A DNA stretch of 64,000 nucleotides from assembly GCA_030849075.1 (NCBI GenBank), contig JASAOO010003544.1:51691-115690 (forward strand). Direction: 5' to 3'. The position numbers and the translations under genes were made by a program. This document shows, piece by piece, positions 20,718 to 32,500 of the stretch. Positions within the stretch are counted from its first letter, which is position 1, and every line of letters begins with the position of its first letter. This stretch comes from Zelonia costaricensis. Taxonomy: Eukaryota > Euglenozoa > Kinetoplastea > Trypanosomatida > Trypanosomatidae. The notes below the pieces were generated by a model. The model was not told the origin of the DNA. It made no database searches and worked only from the letters and a program-made list of their open reading frames with translations.

Positions 20718-22778
20718 ATGGAGGCGCACACCTCCCCACGCGCGTCGCTGAACAAGCACCGCGCCTCGCACACCGCGGCGGCCGGCAGTGGCTCGCGCAA
20801 GCAGAGCAATGGTGGCCTCAATGAGGTGGTGACCGCCGTGCTGGGCCGCGAGGCGAACAAGCCCGTCGCTGAGGTCGTGGTGGAGCGCATCCTCAAGGCG
20901 GCCGACCCGCACGTGATGTCGGTGCCCGTGTACTACGACCACAAGAAGGACGCCCGCGTGTACAAGTACTTCCCGAGCACGCGGCAGGTGTCCACGCTCT
21001 TCTCGACCGACGGCAACGCCGTCGCGCGGGACTCGGCGGAGGCGGTGCAGCAGGAGGAGGACCGCGTGCGCCGCATCCACGAGGTCGAGGTGGCCGCCGC
21101 GGCGGAGACGAACCCCGACCTGCTCGAGGAGGGCGTGTCCACCCGCATCCTCAAGAACCAATTCAACTATAGCGACCGCGGCAGCCAGACAATGAACCAG
21201 CCGATGAAGGAGCGCGCCGTCATGACGGACCCGCCGCCGTCGGCGACGTTCGGCGGCCTGGCCACGGCGTGGGCGATCTACGACGCGTACGAGGGCGAGC
21301 GCATTCAGGCGGAGAAGGCCGCCGCCGCCCAGCGCCGCACCGCGCAGGCCGCGCGTGCCGGCAAGGACGAGGAGGCGGCGCTCACGTCGGCCGCTGCGGC
21401 CGCGTCGATCCGCGATGGCGCCGATGTGGGGCCGAAGGGGGTGGCGGAGCTCCTCGCCTCGCCGGAGTTCCGGGGTGCCCTGCAGGTGATGGAGCGCATG
21501 GTGAACCAGAACGACTGCCACGACATCATCGACGACTTCAAGTACTGGGAGGACCAGAGCGACCTGTACAAGGAGGACGGCACCCTGCTGCCGCTGTGGC
21601 AGTTCTTCACCGAGAGGACGCGCAAGAAGGCGGTGACGGCGATCGCGCTGAACGGCCGCTACTCGGACCTCTTCGCGGTCGGCTACGGCAGCTACGACTT
21701 CCTCAAGCCGTGCAAGGGCACGGTGCACTGCTTCACCCTCAAGAACGCCGTGCCGACCGGCTCCGGCGCCCCCATCGCGGCGCACCCCGAGTTCTCCTTC
21801 CACCTAGACAGCGGTGTGCTCTGCCTTGCCTTCCACCCCCGCGAGCCCTCGCTGCTCGCCTGCGGCCTGCACGACGGCAGCGTTTGCGTCTTCGACATGC
21901 GCGTCAGCTCCCACGACCCCGAGGGCACCAGCCGCGGCCGCCCGCTCTACCGCGCGAACGTGCGCACCGGCAAGCATATGGACCCCGTGTGGCAGATCAT
22001 GTGGATGGAGAGCACGCTGGAGCTCTCCTTCTACTCCATCAGCACCGACGGCCGCGTCGCAAACTGGACGCTGAACAAGAAGGAGCTCACCTCGCGCGAC
22101 GTGCTGAAGCTGAACACCGGCGTGTGCACCGCCGATCCCGAGCAGACGCTCTTGAACGAGCTGGGCGGCATGTCCTTCGACTACTCGCCCACCCACGACA
22201 AGGCGGTCGTGGGCACGCAGGAGGGCAACCTGCTGCTGTGCACCATGACGCACAGCGGGCAGTGCGTGGAGCGCTACGAGGGCCACAGCATGGCCGTCTA
22301 CACGACCCGCTGGAGCCCCTTCCAGCCGGACATCTTTCTCACCTGCTCGGCCGACTGGACGGTCAAGCTGTGGATGAAGGGCTCGCCATCGCCGCTCGTC
22401 GTCTTCGACCTCGGCGACGCCGTCGGGGACGTGGCCTGGGCGCCGTACAGCTCCACTGTCTTCGCCGCCGTGACGGCGGGCGGCAGGGTGTGCGTCTTCG
22501 ACGTGGCGCAGAACAAGACGGAGCCGCTGTGCGCGCAGACCGTGGTCAAGAACGCCAAGCTGACGCACGTCGCCTTCAGTGAGGCGGACCCGATGCTGCT
22601 CGTCGGCGACACGCGCGGCACAGTGCTGACGCTGAAGCTGTCCCCGAACCTGCGCAAGATCTCGAAGCCCGGCAAGGGCGAGCCGACGGACGCGGCGCAC
22701 ATCAAGAAGATGGAGGTGGAGAAGCTGAACCACCTCGTCGAGGTGACCATGAAGGACCGCGCGCTGCTGGCGGTGTAG
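20718..22778 (+). CDS. DNAI1: Axonemal outer-arm dynein intermediate chain 1 (DNAI1/IC78 type)
   Basis: A 686-residue WD40 protein. Residues about 147-190 carry the DNAI1 hallmark (NQFNYSDRGSQTMN, then ERAVMTDPPPSATFGG and AWAIYDAY), matching the human and Chlamydomonas ODA9/IC78 linker before the propeller. An Ala/Glu-rich coiled segment lies near 195-225. The propeller runs from about residue 300 (AVTAIALNGRYSDLFAVGYG) to 640, with clear blades such as SGVLCLAFHPREPSLLACG, HSMAVYTTRWSPFQPDIF and ADWTVKLW. The protein links outer-arm dynein heavy chains to the docking site on doublet A-tubules and is needed for flagellar beat. The ATG at 20718 gives a full-length N-terminus including the light-chain-binding region. 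No sign of truncation. Family and subtype are firm. Confidence 0.93.
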   Translation: MEAHTSPRASLNKHRASHTAAAGSGSRKQSNGGLNEVVTAVLGREANKPVAEVVVERILKAADPHVMSVPVYYDHKKDARVYKYFPSTRQVSTLFSTDGNAVARDSAEAVQQEEDRVRRIHEVEVAAAAETNPDLLEEGVSTRILKNQFNYSDRGSQTMNQPMKERAVMTDPPPSATFGGLATAWAIYDAYEGERIQAEKAAAAQRRTAQAARAGKDEEAALTSAAAAASIRDGADVGPKGVAELLASPEFRGALQVMERMVNQNDCHDIIDDFKYWEDQSDLYKEDGTLLPLWQFFTERTRKKAVTAIALNGRYSDLFAVGYGSYDFLKPCKGTVHCFTLKNAVPTGSGAPIAAHPEFSFHLDSGVLCLAFHPREPSLLACGLHDGSVCVFDMRVSSHDPEGTSRGRPLYRANVRTGKHMDPVWQIMWMESTLELSFYSISTDGRVANWTLNKKELTSRDVLKLNTGVCTADPEQTLLNELGGMSFDYSPTHDKAVVGTQEGNLLLCTMTHSGQCVERYEGHSMAVYTTRWSPFQPDIFLTCSADWTVKLWMKGSPSPLVVFDLGDAVGDVAWAPYSSTVFAAVTAGGRVCVFDVAQNKTEPLCAQTVVKNAKLTHVAFSEADPMLLVGDTRGTVLTLKLSPNLRKISKPGKGEPTDAAHIKKMEVEKLNHLVEVTMKDRALLAV

Positions 22779-23595
22779 AGGCGAAGCCGCGCGTCCCTTT
22801 TGCCCTTGGCGCCTCGCGACACACACGTGAGCACCTCGTCGACGTGGACGCTGCAATGCCGTTCTGACGAGCGCGTCCTCCTGCCACGGTCGCTGTCGCG
22901 GGGCACGTGCGTTGGCGCGCCACCTCGCGGAGACGAGTACTCGATAAAGATGTGAGTGGGGGTGGGGGGAGGGAGGGAGGCCCCGCGGGTGACTCGGCTC
23001 CCCGTCCTCCCCCCCCTTCTCACCGGGCCTCCCACGTGTGTGGGCGCACCACCTGCACCGCCGCTGCCCCGATTTGCAGGTGTTTCCTTCGTTGTGCTTT
23101 CCCTTCTCCTTCGTCGGTGCGTGCCCGCGTGCCGCGGCCGGCTCTTCCCTTTGTCCTTGTTGTGTGCCTGTGTGCCTGCTTGTGTGTGTGTGCCTCTGTC
23201 TCGCTGCCCCCACCCCCTCCCCCTCTTCCCCCCTTGCGCCGCGCGTAGTGAACGACGACGCAGCGAGTGCGCTGCCGCGGCACCGCTGCGCAGAGCTCCG
23301 CATGTGTGGCGCCTTCGCTGTCCGCATCGGCACACACCGAGTGCCTGTGGCGCGTTTGGCCATTTCTTTTCTTTTGTGCCTGTGTTTGCACAGATGGTGT
23401 GCTGGTGTGCGTGTGTGTGCAACAGGTGACACCACAGCACACCGGCGCATCAGCTGAACGGGGTCTTGCTGCCGTTTTGTGAAGATGGCGACTGCCGGGC
23501 TGCTGTTCCCGTTGTGACCTCTCCCTCTCCCTCCGTCTCCTCTGTGTGTGTGTGTGTGTGCCTGCCTGTATGTGCGGCTGCTGCCAGACGCGTTG

Positions 23596-23611
23596 CCCCC
23601 CCCCCCCCCCC
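23596..23611. repeat. C16 homopolymer
   Basis: Sixteen consecutive C bases read directly from the sequence, inside the dynein 3' spacer. Length is likely variable and error-prone in assembly. Confidence 0.9.
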
Positions 23612-25480
23612 ATCCCCTCCGTGAATGTACCTAGCACCGATGTATAATGCACCAAACGCACGCGTGCGCAGCGGTGCGTTGGTGTCTTGCTTGTCTACTC
23701 AACGTCATTGTGCCCCCTCCCCTCCCGCGTGCGTGCGTGTGTGCTTGCACTCGCCTGTGTGGAGTGGGCTGCACGTCGCGTGACTGACGCGTACCAGACA
23801 CACGCACATCTTCTTCTTTCGTGGTTCCCGGGGGACCCTATGAATACTACACACTCAACTCTCTCATCAGCGAAACACACACACACACACAAGCACACAG
23901 ACGGGGAAGCAAGCAGCGGCGACCCTGCCGTGCACCACCGCGTGAGTGAGTACCCCGCACTGGGTGGGAACTCGGAGAGTCGGCGGCGCAGTTGCGACAA
24001 CGCAGGGACCGCACTCGTGTGGTGTGGAGTAGATCGGCGGCCCGCCGTGCGTGTGAGTGGCGTAGAGACGAGGGCGTCTTCTCTCTTTCTCGCCCGTGCA
24101 GTGTCACCCGACATCGGGCACACGCGAGGGCGAGGACACCCAGCTGCAGTCCACGCAAAATGCGGCTTGCAGTGAGACGCTGGTGCGGTCTGCCCGCCCC
24201 CTCCACGTCGCCACCCCACACGACCTCAGCGGCAACCGCGCCGGTGCCGGTGGACTCTGAAGTAGACCTCGATTCCACTCGCGAGAGTCGACAGACGAGG
24301 CACGGCTCCACTTCTCTTGTCTCCCTCATGCCCCGTCCCGTACACCTCACTTCCTGTGTCATCTTTCAATTCAACACACATGCGTACACATTCTTACTCA
24401 CTGCAACACGCCACCACCCACACCTACCGTGCAGTGGTCGGAGCGGCACACGTACACGAACGACCTGCACGGTACAGAACAGCACAGGACTTGCACACCA
24501 CAGCCTCTCCCTGGCGCGCCTCCAGCAACACCCGAACACGCCAGCACGGCCGTGTCCTGCCCGATCCGTTCCGTCCCAAGTCTGCTGCACGGCCCGCGTC
24601 GTCGTCGGTTCCAACGCACGCTGCTGCTGTTCTCTTTTCGTTTGGCGTCTGTTCTTCTCCTGCTGGTGTGTGTCTCGTGCGCGCGACTCAGCTACTCCAT
24701 ATACACCAGCACACATCTGTACGTGTCTGCGCCTCTTCCGCCCGTCCCCACCCGCGCCGTTGCTCGACTTCCCCACTCCTCACACCCTTGCTTGCTTCGC
24801 TTCTTTCCTCACTTCGCTCTCCGCACTCGCACACATAGAAGTCGCCGATACAGCACGTGGACGCCGTTGTGCGCACCGCAGACTACTACAGCACCGCTAC
24901 CTTGTGAGAGGGAGACACGCCGGTACGCCAGCCTCCCCCCTCCGTCCCTTGCGGTGCCGCTCCACGCGTCGCGTTGCTGTGCGACAGTTCTTGTTTTCTC
25001 TTCTCCTTCCTTTTCGAGTTCAGATTCCGTGCGGTGCCGCGGCACGCTTCCAGCACACGCAGCGTTGCCCTCAGCCCGTCGTGTCGACGCAGACAGCGGT
25101 TCACCCTCCCCAGAACACCTGCACAGACATTAAAGTCGCACAGCTCGCCGCTCCACTGCACTGCGCGTGTTTGTGTGCGTGCTGTGTCGGTGTTCTCGCA
25201 CTGCTTCCGCGCGGCACGCCGCCATCTCTTTCCCACCACACCTCCATCACATAGATTCGCCGAGGCGCCTCTGCCCCCGTTGGCCGTGCCACCCTGGAAC
25301 TCCGCACCTCGCTGGCACCGCGCTGTGCCCCGGCCTCTCTCTTACGAGCCCGCACACCATCCGCAGCACCCGCCGGCAACCGATCCCACGTGTGCTGTTC
25401 TAGCTCTTGCCTCCGTAGCGCCTCCATAGATTGGCACCCAAACGGGAACGTCGGCGCTGCCCCCAAGCGAGGTCATAGGT

Positions 25481-25508
25481 CTGTCTGTCTGTCTGTCTGT
25501 CTGTCTGT
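25481..25508. repeat. (CTGT)7 tetranucleotide microsatellite
   Basis: Seven perfect CTGT units followed by GTGTGTT. It is the clearest tetranucleotide repeat in the window and a likely length-polymorphic marker. It lies about 960 bases upstream of the FCP1-like phosphatase ATG. Confidence 0.92.
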
Positions 25509-26465
25509 GTGTTGGCGCGTGCATTGTGCTTCACGTTCATCGCGCGCTGACGGACAGCAGCGATTGCATTGCCTCTCGTTCTTCGCGTTTCGCAGGGCTT
25601 TGCTGAGGCCTCCCAGTTCGACCACACCGCGGCGCACCTAGAAATCCCCTTGTCACTCCAGGAGACTCCCCACCGTCGACGCACGAACGCGGCACCCCAC
25701 TCCTGCCATTCAGACAGAGGCACACGCACGCACACACGACAGCACCCCCCAACCCCCACCCCCACCCGCTCCTTCCTTCCACCCACCATAGACGCACCAG
25801 CATAGTTGGCTGACCTTCTCTTTCGATTCCTTTCTTCTGCGGAGTTCTGCCCGCCGATCGGGTTGAGTGCGGGGATTCCTGGTGAGCACGAGTGCACTCG
25901 CCGGCCGAGAGTTTGTTCGTCCCCGCACCCCTACGCCTTCGCAGCAAGCGGCTGCGGAGCCTACGAGGTCGCAGCCGCCACCACCGCCTCCAGCCGCGCA
26001 CACAGACACGGAGGCAAGCCAGACCGCAGTCCGCAGTCCACACACACGCCAGGGCTCCCCCTCACGTCTTTCTCTCCCCGTCCTTCTCTCCGTGTGCACC
26101 GCCACTTGTGTGTACGTCACCGCCCCTCTCTGCGTTGCTTCGGCGCCTCGCTTTTCAAAATCGTGTGGGCCTCCGCGTCGTGTCTCGCTGCTGTCGTCCC
26201 TAGAGCCTCTGCCTTTTCCTTGTTGTGCTTCTGCTTCGCTGCAGCCGCGTTCGCTGCAGCCGCCGCGCTCTCCGTCCCCCCCCTCCCCTCCCGAGCCCCG
26301 CTCCTCTTCTCTCTCCCCTGTGGCCCGTGACGGAGCACCCGGCAGCCTCAACGTGTGGTGCGCTTCTCCGCTCGTCTCCACGCATTAGACAGTGTTCTCG
26401 CCTATTGTTCACCTTTGCTACTTAGACTGCGTGTACCCCGCTGCGTCGCCTGGGTGCACGCTGCG

Positions 26466-27641
26466 ATGGCTACTGCCACGACCATGTTGAGCCGCCCGGG
26501 CAGCCCCTCGCCAGCGCGCCCCTCCCTCGGCCCCGCGAACGCCAGCGCCGCGCCCGCCTCGCTGTCCACCATCACACGCGTGTGGAACGACCGCCTTCGC
26601 GCCTCGTCCGCGCCGCGTGAGGCGACGGTCGTTGTCGAGGTCGACGATGCGCTGACGGTGGTGACCCCCGCCACGAAGGGCAGTGCGCGGCTGCGGCCTG
26701 TCCTCGCCGCCACGATGAGCGCGACGCGGCTCGGCGCGGCCTCGGGCGAGGACGAGGCGCTCACCGACACACCAGCGGCCTCCACCGCGCGCAGCCGCGG
26801 CTCCTCCTCTGTCTGCGCCGTCACGACAGGCAGCAAGCGCCGGACGGTCGTGCGCTTTGGAGAGGCGAGCCGCAGCGCCTCCCTGACGGGCCCGCGGCGC
26901 GCAGTCGACCCCACGAGCGAAGACGGCGTGCGGCTTGCGAAGCCGCTGTTCCCCAACACGCTGCTCACCGAGGCGCAGGAGGACGGCCGCCTGCTGACGC
27001 TCGTGCTCGACCTCGACGAGACGCTCGTCAGCAACCGCGACTCGCGGCAGTCGGAGGCGGTGCTGCGGCCGTACTGCCTGCACGTCCTCAACGCGCTCCG
27101 ACACATGAAGGAGCTGGAGATTGTCATGTGGACGGCCTCAACGAAGGAGACGGCGTCGCCGGTGATCGAGCAGCTGCACCAGACGGGCATCATCTTCGAC
27201 GACATTATCTTCCGCAACGACATCTGGTTCACCCAGCCGATCCACACCAAGGACTTGCGTCTCCTCGGCCGCGACATGAACCGCGTCCTCATCGTGGACA
27301 ACTCGGTTGGCTGCTGCAAGATCCACCCACGCAACTCGCTGCTTGTCGAGGACTTCCACGGTGTGCGGCGCCGCAGCGACGCGGCCCTCGTTAACGTCTA
27401 CTACGTCGTAGACGCGCTGCTGCGAATGCTGCGCGAGCGTGCCATGACGGTGCCGGAGGGGCTGCGCTGCCTCATGGCGGAGGGGCAGCTATGCCACAGC
27501 GTCAGCTACGACCTGCCCGAGTTTTTCAAGTGCATCCCGCTGATCGAGGTGCCGGAGCTAAAGCGGCCGCCGGTGGGCCGCTTTGTGCGCGCCAACACGG
27601 CACCACCGAACACGTCGATCATGCAGCACTGGGTTTACTAG
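26466..27641 (+). CDS. FCP1/SCP-like (NLI-interacting factor) HAD protein phosphatase
   Basis: A 391-residue protein with a Ser/Ala/Thr-rich N-terminal half and a C-terminal FCP1-homology domain (about 177-330). The catalytic DxDxT signature is intact as DLDET (182-186): D182 would form the phospho-aspartate and D184 act as general acid. IVMWTAS supplies the HAD motif II Thr region and VLIVDNS the motif with the acidic metal ligand. Family members dephosphorylate Ser/Thr, including RNA polymerase II CTD or SMAD-type substrates. Trypanosomatid RNA polymerase II lacks heptad repeats, so the substrate is unknown. There is no membrane segment, which argues against Tim50, and no BRCT domain, which argues against FCP1 itself. 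The ATG at 26466 follows candidate acceptors at 26387 and 26424. Confidence 0.88.
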   Translation: MATATTMLSRPGSPSPARPSLGPANASAAPASLSTITRVWNDRLRASSAPREATVVVEVDDALTVVTPATKGSARLRPVLAATMSATRLGAASGEDEALTDTPAASTARSRGSSSVCAVTTGSKRRTVVRFGEASRSASLTGPRRAVDPTSEDGVRLAKPLFPNTLLTEAQEDGRLLTLVLDLDETLVSNRDSRQSEAVLRPYCLHVLNALRHMKELEIVMWTASTKETASPVIEQLHQTGIIFDDIIFRNDIWFTQPIHTKDLRLLGRDMNRVLIVDNSVGCCKIHPRNSLLVEDFHGVRRRSDAALVNVYYVVDALLRMLRERAMTVPEGLRCLMAEGQLCHSVSYDLPEFFKCIPLIEVPELKRPPVGRFVRANTAPPNTSIMQHWVY

Positions 27642-29529
27642 CCGCCTCAGGCGGTGCTGCTATAGACAGAGAGACAGAGATAAGGGGCACGCCTGCGCAC
27701 ACGAGCCTCGGGACACTCGGCCGTTCCGGATAGGCTACCGCTGCACGTCAGCGGCGTGCCCCACTTCTTTTTCTTTTCTCTTCAACCGTAGGTGCGCGGA
27801 CGCGTGCGCAGCTGCGTGTGTGTGTGTGTGTGTGCTCGTGCGCTGTTCACGTCTTGTTGCCCCCCCCTTCTATCCCTCTTTCCTCCCCTCCCTTCTGGGG
27901 GCGCAGTGCTCGACGGGCGTGGCAGGCGGCGACATGTCGCCGTCGAGTTGTCCGGCCTGTACCACCGGCGCAAGGAGAGCTTCGAGGTCGCGCAGGAGCA
28001 CATCTGGGCCAGAGAAGCTCGCAGCCCTCGCGCTGGTCTCGCCGCTTTCTCACTTTCTCCCGTGCGCCGCAGTGGCGCTGCCGCCGCCGTCTTTCTCCGA
28101 TTACAGATAGAAAAGGAGGACGGATGGCTGCCGCGTCATGCGTGTGGGGGGCACGTCGATGTACCGCCGCGCCGACCTCGTGTATTGCGCAACGTCACGA
28201 TCGACGTGTGTGTATGCGTGCGTGTGTGTGTGACCCGTTTTTGGTTTTGCTTGTAGGTCGCATAAGTTCAAGTGCGTGCGTGCGTGAGTGCGTGGGCTTG
28301 CGTACCGCCGACTTCATGTGTGCCCCGTCGATGTCGAGTCTTCTTGTTACACTTTTGCCTCGGCTTTGTGATACGCGTGCAAACTACAAGATGCAGTGCC
28401 ACAGCGGTGCTAATGTCGATGAGGATTGGCTCGCCAGCGCGAGAGGAGCGCCGACAGAGCCGCGTGGCTGCGGCTGGAGACGTGCTGCAGCTTTTCTGTT
28501 CGTGGGAGCTGCTGCATTACCACCTCCTGATGGGCCACTGCGATGTGCGCGCCGGAAGGACACTGTAGGCTGGTGAATGTCATTACAGCTCACCATCAAC
28601 ATGAAGCAGCTTCACGCTGCGCAATGCACCGCCTTCAAATGCGGCGCTATGCGGCACATCTGCGTGCCACCGCGCTCCCGCTCGTGTGCAGCACCTCCCC
28701 CGCCCGCCCCCTCTCGTGTCCCCTTACAGTCCGACCCGTTGTTCTCACCTCTACCTCATCTTGTTCTGTGCGTCTCCTTGCCCCCGCTACACACCACACA
28801 CTCCCCATCCATCCTCACCCCTTACACTTGCGGCACACGGCGGTGCCAACTCGGCAACACCCGCAGAGTGGCTTCTTTCTCCTTAGCGGGGCTTGCGGCG
28901 TCTGGGTTACCGGTGTCGCCCCGCCGCTTCCCCCCTCTTCCACCTCCTTCTCTCCTCTACGTTCTTTCCCGCGCGCCACAGCGCGCATCAGCGAGGGCAT
29001 ATTGGCCTCCTCCGGTAGCCTGCCCAATAAGACGGCCGTGTGGACTCGACTCGCAGCACAAACCCGTGCGCCGGTTTCGTTTCTCCGGTATACGAGATTC
29101 TGTTTGACGACGTTCCTGCGCCCACACACGTGACTGGACCCGAAACCGCCCGCCAGAGGGCACTTCGGTCCACTCCCCTGCCACACTTGGCCCTTTGCGC
29201 CCTACACGCACATTGTGCCCCCCCCCCCTTCCCTTCCCTCCCCATCCCACACTTCGTCAGCTCCTCCCCACGTCACTTCTCAGCGTGTGTGTGTGTGTGA
29301 CACAGCGCGTGTACGTTCGTGTGTTTGCTTGTCTATAATTGCCGTTGTGCTCCTCTCGTCGGTGCACGCGTCGTGGTCGCCCTCGTCGGCCACACGATCC
29401 CCACGTACACCGAGTCCCCGGCCGCTCCCTCAACCTTCCTCTTTTCACTTGCTCATTCTCCACCTCTGAAGCCCGTGTCTGCAGGAGTGTGTGTGTGTGT
29501 GTCTGTGTGTGCGTCTTTCGCCAGGAGTC
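27642..29529. other. 1.9 kb spacer, no gene
   Basis: Contains TG repeats (about 27819-27834, 29288-29300 and 29489-29510), C/T tracts and mixed sequence. The last C/T stretch (about 29420-29468) is followed by AGs at 29470-29471 and 29483-29484, plausible acceptors 46-60 bases before the listerin start. Open frames here are Ser/Pro/Cys-rich and not protein-like. Confidence 0.5.
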
Positions 29530-32500
29530 ATGTCTCGCGGTGTGAAGAGCTCACAGAGCAGCGCGGCGCGCGAGATGATGTCGTCGATGGGCGCGCCGGC
29601 CGGCTTGAGCTCGTTTCTCGGCGGCTTTGCGACTGGCACGGAGGGCAGCTCCGACGCCGAGCGCGAGAGCGACTACGTCGTGAACCTCAAGCTGCTCAGC
29701 AAGACGAGCGAGATTACGAAGCAGAAGGCGTTTGACCGGCTGCTGGAGCTGCTCACGTCCACCTCCGACGACGTCCTTCTCCAGTTCGCCAGCGCCACCG
29801 CCGAGGCGGTGATCCAGCACGCCCAGCACGCCAAGCCGGTGATTCGCGCCGCAAGCTACCAGCTTCTGCATGGCCTGATGAGTCGCAGCAAGGCGGTGAA
29901 GCGCGCCGTGGCGCCGGAGCTGAAGGTGTTGGCGGGCGTCTGGGTGATGGGCATGCATGACATGGAGGCGCCGGTCTGCCAGGCCGCAGCGGCCGCCTTC
30001 GACGCCGCCTTCCCCGGGGACAAAAAGACGCAGATGCTCCAGCAATTCATGGACGCCATCCTGGACAGTCTGCGCGGTGCCGTCGGGGATGTGGCGAGCA
30101 GCAAGAAGCCGCTCCACGACGACGCCCTCGATCCGAACGCGAACAAGTTCTTCGCGGCACTCAAGGCGATGGGGTACATGGTGAAGCAAGTCAGCGCCGC
30201 GCAACCTGCGGTGCTCAAGTTCGTGCAGGACACGCAGACGTTCGGGGCGCTGCTGCCGCTGCGTGAGATGCCCAAGTCCTATCTGCTGGGCAAGACACCG
30301 CTGGCCCGCTCCGCCGTGCTGGCGCTGCTGCGCGATGTGGTGGCCTTCTGCCCTGCGTCGCCGAAGGTCCACCAGCTCGTCTCGCAGGCCCTCTTCGGCA
30401 GCATACTGGACCCCAACCCCGCCGTCGCGTCCCGCACGTGGGAGCTGTTCCTCTACTGGTGCCGCACCAACGTCGCCGACGTCGTGAGCCACATGAAGGC
30501 CAACTTTCTTGATGACGTGGTGAACAGCTTCATGGAGTGCCAGCAGGGCGAGCTCGCCGAGGTCATCTTCCCGTGTCTCTTCCCGCTGCTCACCACCCTC
30601 ACCAAGGACGCGCGCTGTGAGGGCATCCTGGACGAGTTCTGCGCGGCCCTGGCGGAGCGACTGCGCAGCGTGAACGAGACGCCAAACGTGAGTGCGCGCG
30701 AGCTGGAGGTGCTGCTGACGGCCGTGATGGAGTGCTGGGAGCTGCATTGCGTGCGCAAGCGGAGCAGCCGCGCCTCTGAGGACAGCGTGGAGCTGCTCAC
30801 AGTGATCAGCTTCAACGTGGTGGAGCTGATGCAGTCGGACGCGAAGGCGACGCGCTACCACAGCACGGTGACGACCACCGTGGCGAAGAGCCTGCTGAAG
30901 ACCGCCACGCGGTGCCCCGACGTCTTCCAGCAGTGCATGCGCGTCATCGCAGCGCAGCCGGACGCGCCGTTCCGCGTGCTGCCCGACGACCCCAGCGCCG
31001 CGGTGCAGAGCAGCTTCGCGCTATTCCAAGCGCGCCTGCTCGGGCGGCTGTGTGCGGCGATCCTCGCCGCAGCCGCGGCGCCGCCGGCGACGCCCGAGAG
31101 GCGGGCAGAGGGCGCGAGCTCGTCGCACAGCAAGCTCGTCGTTGCGCAGCTCGCCGACGCGTGGCTTGTGCACGCTGTCAGCAGAAGCGACAGCGGCGAC
31201 GATGCGCTGCGGTGGACGTGTCTGGCGGCCTTTTTCAGTGAGACCCATGGCGCCGCGTACCGCCCGGGTGACGCGGCAGCCGACGCCGTGCTCGGCGCGC
31301 TCTGCGCGAGTGTGCAGCAGCACCGACAGGCCGGTGACGGCGCGGCGGCAGACGGCTCGAGCGCAGGCGCTGGTGCTGCGGGTGCACTGGCATCGGTGGT
31401 GCAAGTGGGACTGCGGTGGAAGGAGCGGCCCGCGGCGCAGACGCTGATGGACGCCACGGCGTCTGCGGCCGAGGGGTCGCTCAAGGCGGCAGCGCGGCGC
31501 CACCTGATGCAGGACCCGGAGCACCTCAGCGACGTCCTGGAGCGTGCCGTGGTGCGCGGCGATGTGGCGGACGCCGAGGAGTGCGCCGCGCAGTACCACG
31601 AGCTTGGGCGACCGCTGACAGAGGCAGAGCGCCAACGTGTGCTGGCAGCGCTGTCAGCGGCGATTGCGGAGACTCTGGCAGTGGTGACGCGCACAGTTGA
31701 GGACGAGTCGAGCAGCAGCAGGAGCAGCAGCGGCGGCGACTCGTCAGACTCCACGTCGAGCTCTTCGGCCGAGGCCGTGTCTTCGGCGTCTTCAAGTGAC
31801 GGAGCGTCGGCCTCGGGCAGCAGCTCCGCGGCATCCGTGAGCGACGGAGACGAAGCCGGCAATGACAACGCAGAAGGCCACGCACACAACCACGCGCCGG
31901 CTGTGCGGGACCGGCTGATGCGGTGGGCCGCTCTGCTGGCGAGTGGAGGCGATGTGGCGCAGCTGCTGCACGTGGACGTTGCCTACGTGGTGGCGCACGT
32001 GCTGCGGCCCTTCTCTCACATCAGCGCTGCCATCGCGACCAGCATATTCGTGGAACGCTACGTCTCGATGAGCGCCGTGCGCGACAGCCTCGCGGCGCAG
32101 CAGATCGCCAGCGACAGCGACGGCGACGGCGACGGCACCGGCGGGGACTCGCTGACGTATGCGATGAGCCACAAAGCGAACTTCTCGTCGATGGCGGACT
32201 GCGAGGCTCTGGCCGAGGCGGTGAAGGCGCTGCTGGACGGCTACGCAGTGCCCACGGAGCAACGTGACGGGGTTGCGGTGGAGCTGCTGCGCGGCGTCTT
32301 CAGCGGCGACGCCGGCACACCGCTGTGCTTCCTGGCAGTCCACCTCCTCTCACAGCTCGTGCCGTACGCGTCGCAGGCGTGCCTGCAGTCCTTTGTGACG
32401 ATGGAGCGGCCGTGGGCGGAGACGGCGATTGAGGTGCGGGCTGCCGAGCTGGCGGGCAACGACGTGCGCCTGTCCCTCTACACAGGCCACCTGTCGCTAG

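Larger units (their letters stand above)
22779..26465. other. 3.7 kb spacer, low-complexity UTR sequence
   Basis: No frame has protein-like composition; the longest (about 23992-25254) is Ser/Cys/Pro/Arg-rich with TG/CA-repeat translation. Contents include TG repeats (23542-23560), a C homopolymer (23596-23611), a CA repeat (23875-23892), seven CTGT units (25481-25508) and long C/T tracts up to the phosphatase gene, with candidate acceptor AGs at 26387-26388 and 26424-26425. It could carry a long 3' UTR and 5' UTR or unrecognised non-coding RNA. Confidence 0.5.

Noticed and set aside
21804..23450. 548-codon minus-strand frame running past the dynein gene
   Set aside because: Half mirrors the dynein coding region and the rest translates repeats and C/T tracts (His/Thr/Arg runs).
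23992..25254. 420-codon + strand frame in the dynein-phosphatase spacer
   Set aside because: Cys/Ser/Thr/Arg-rich with repeat-derived segments. Codon third positions do not show the coding GC bias.
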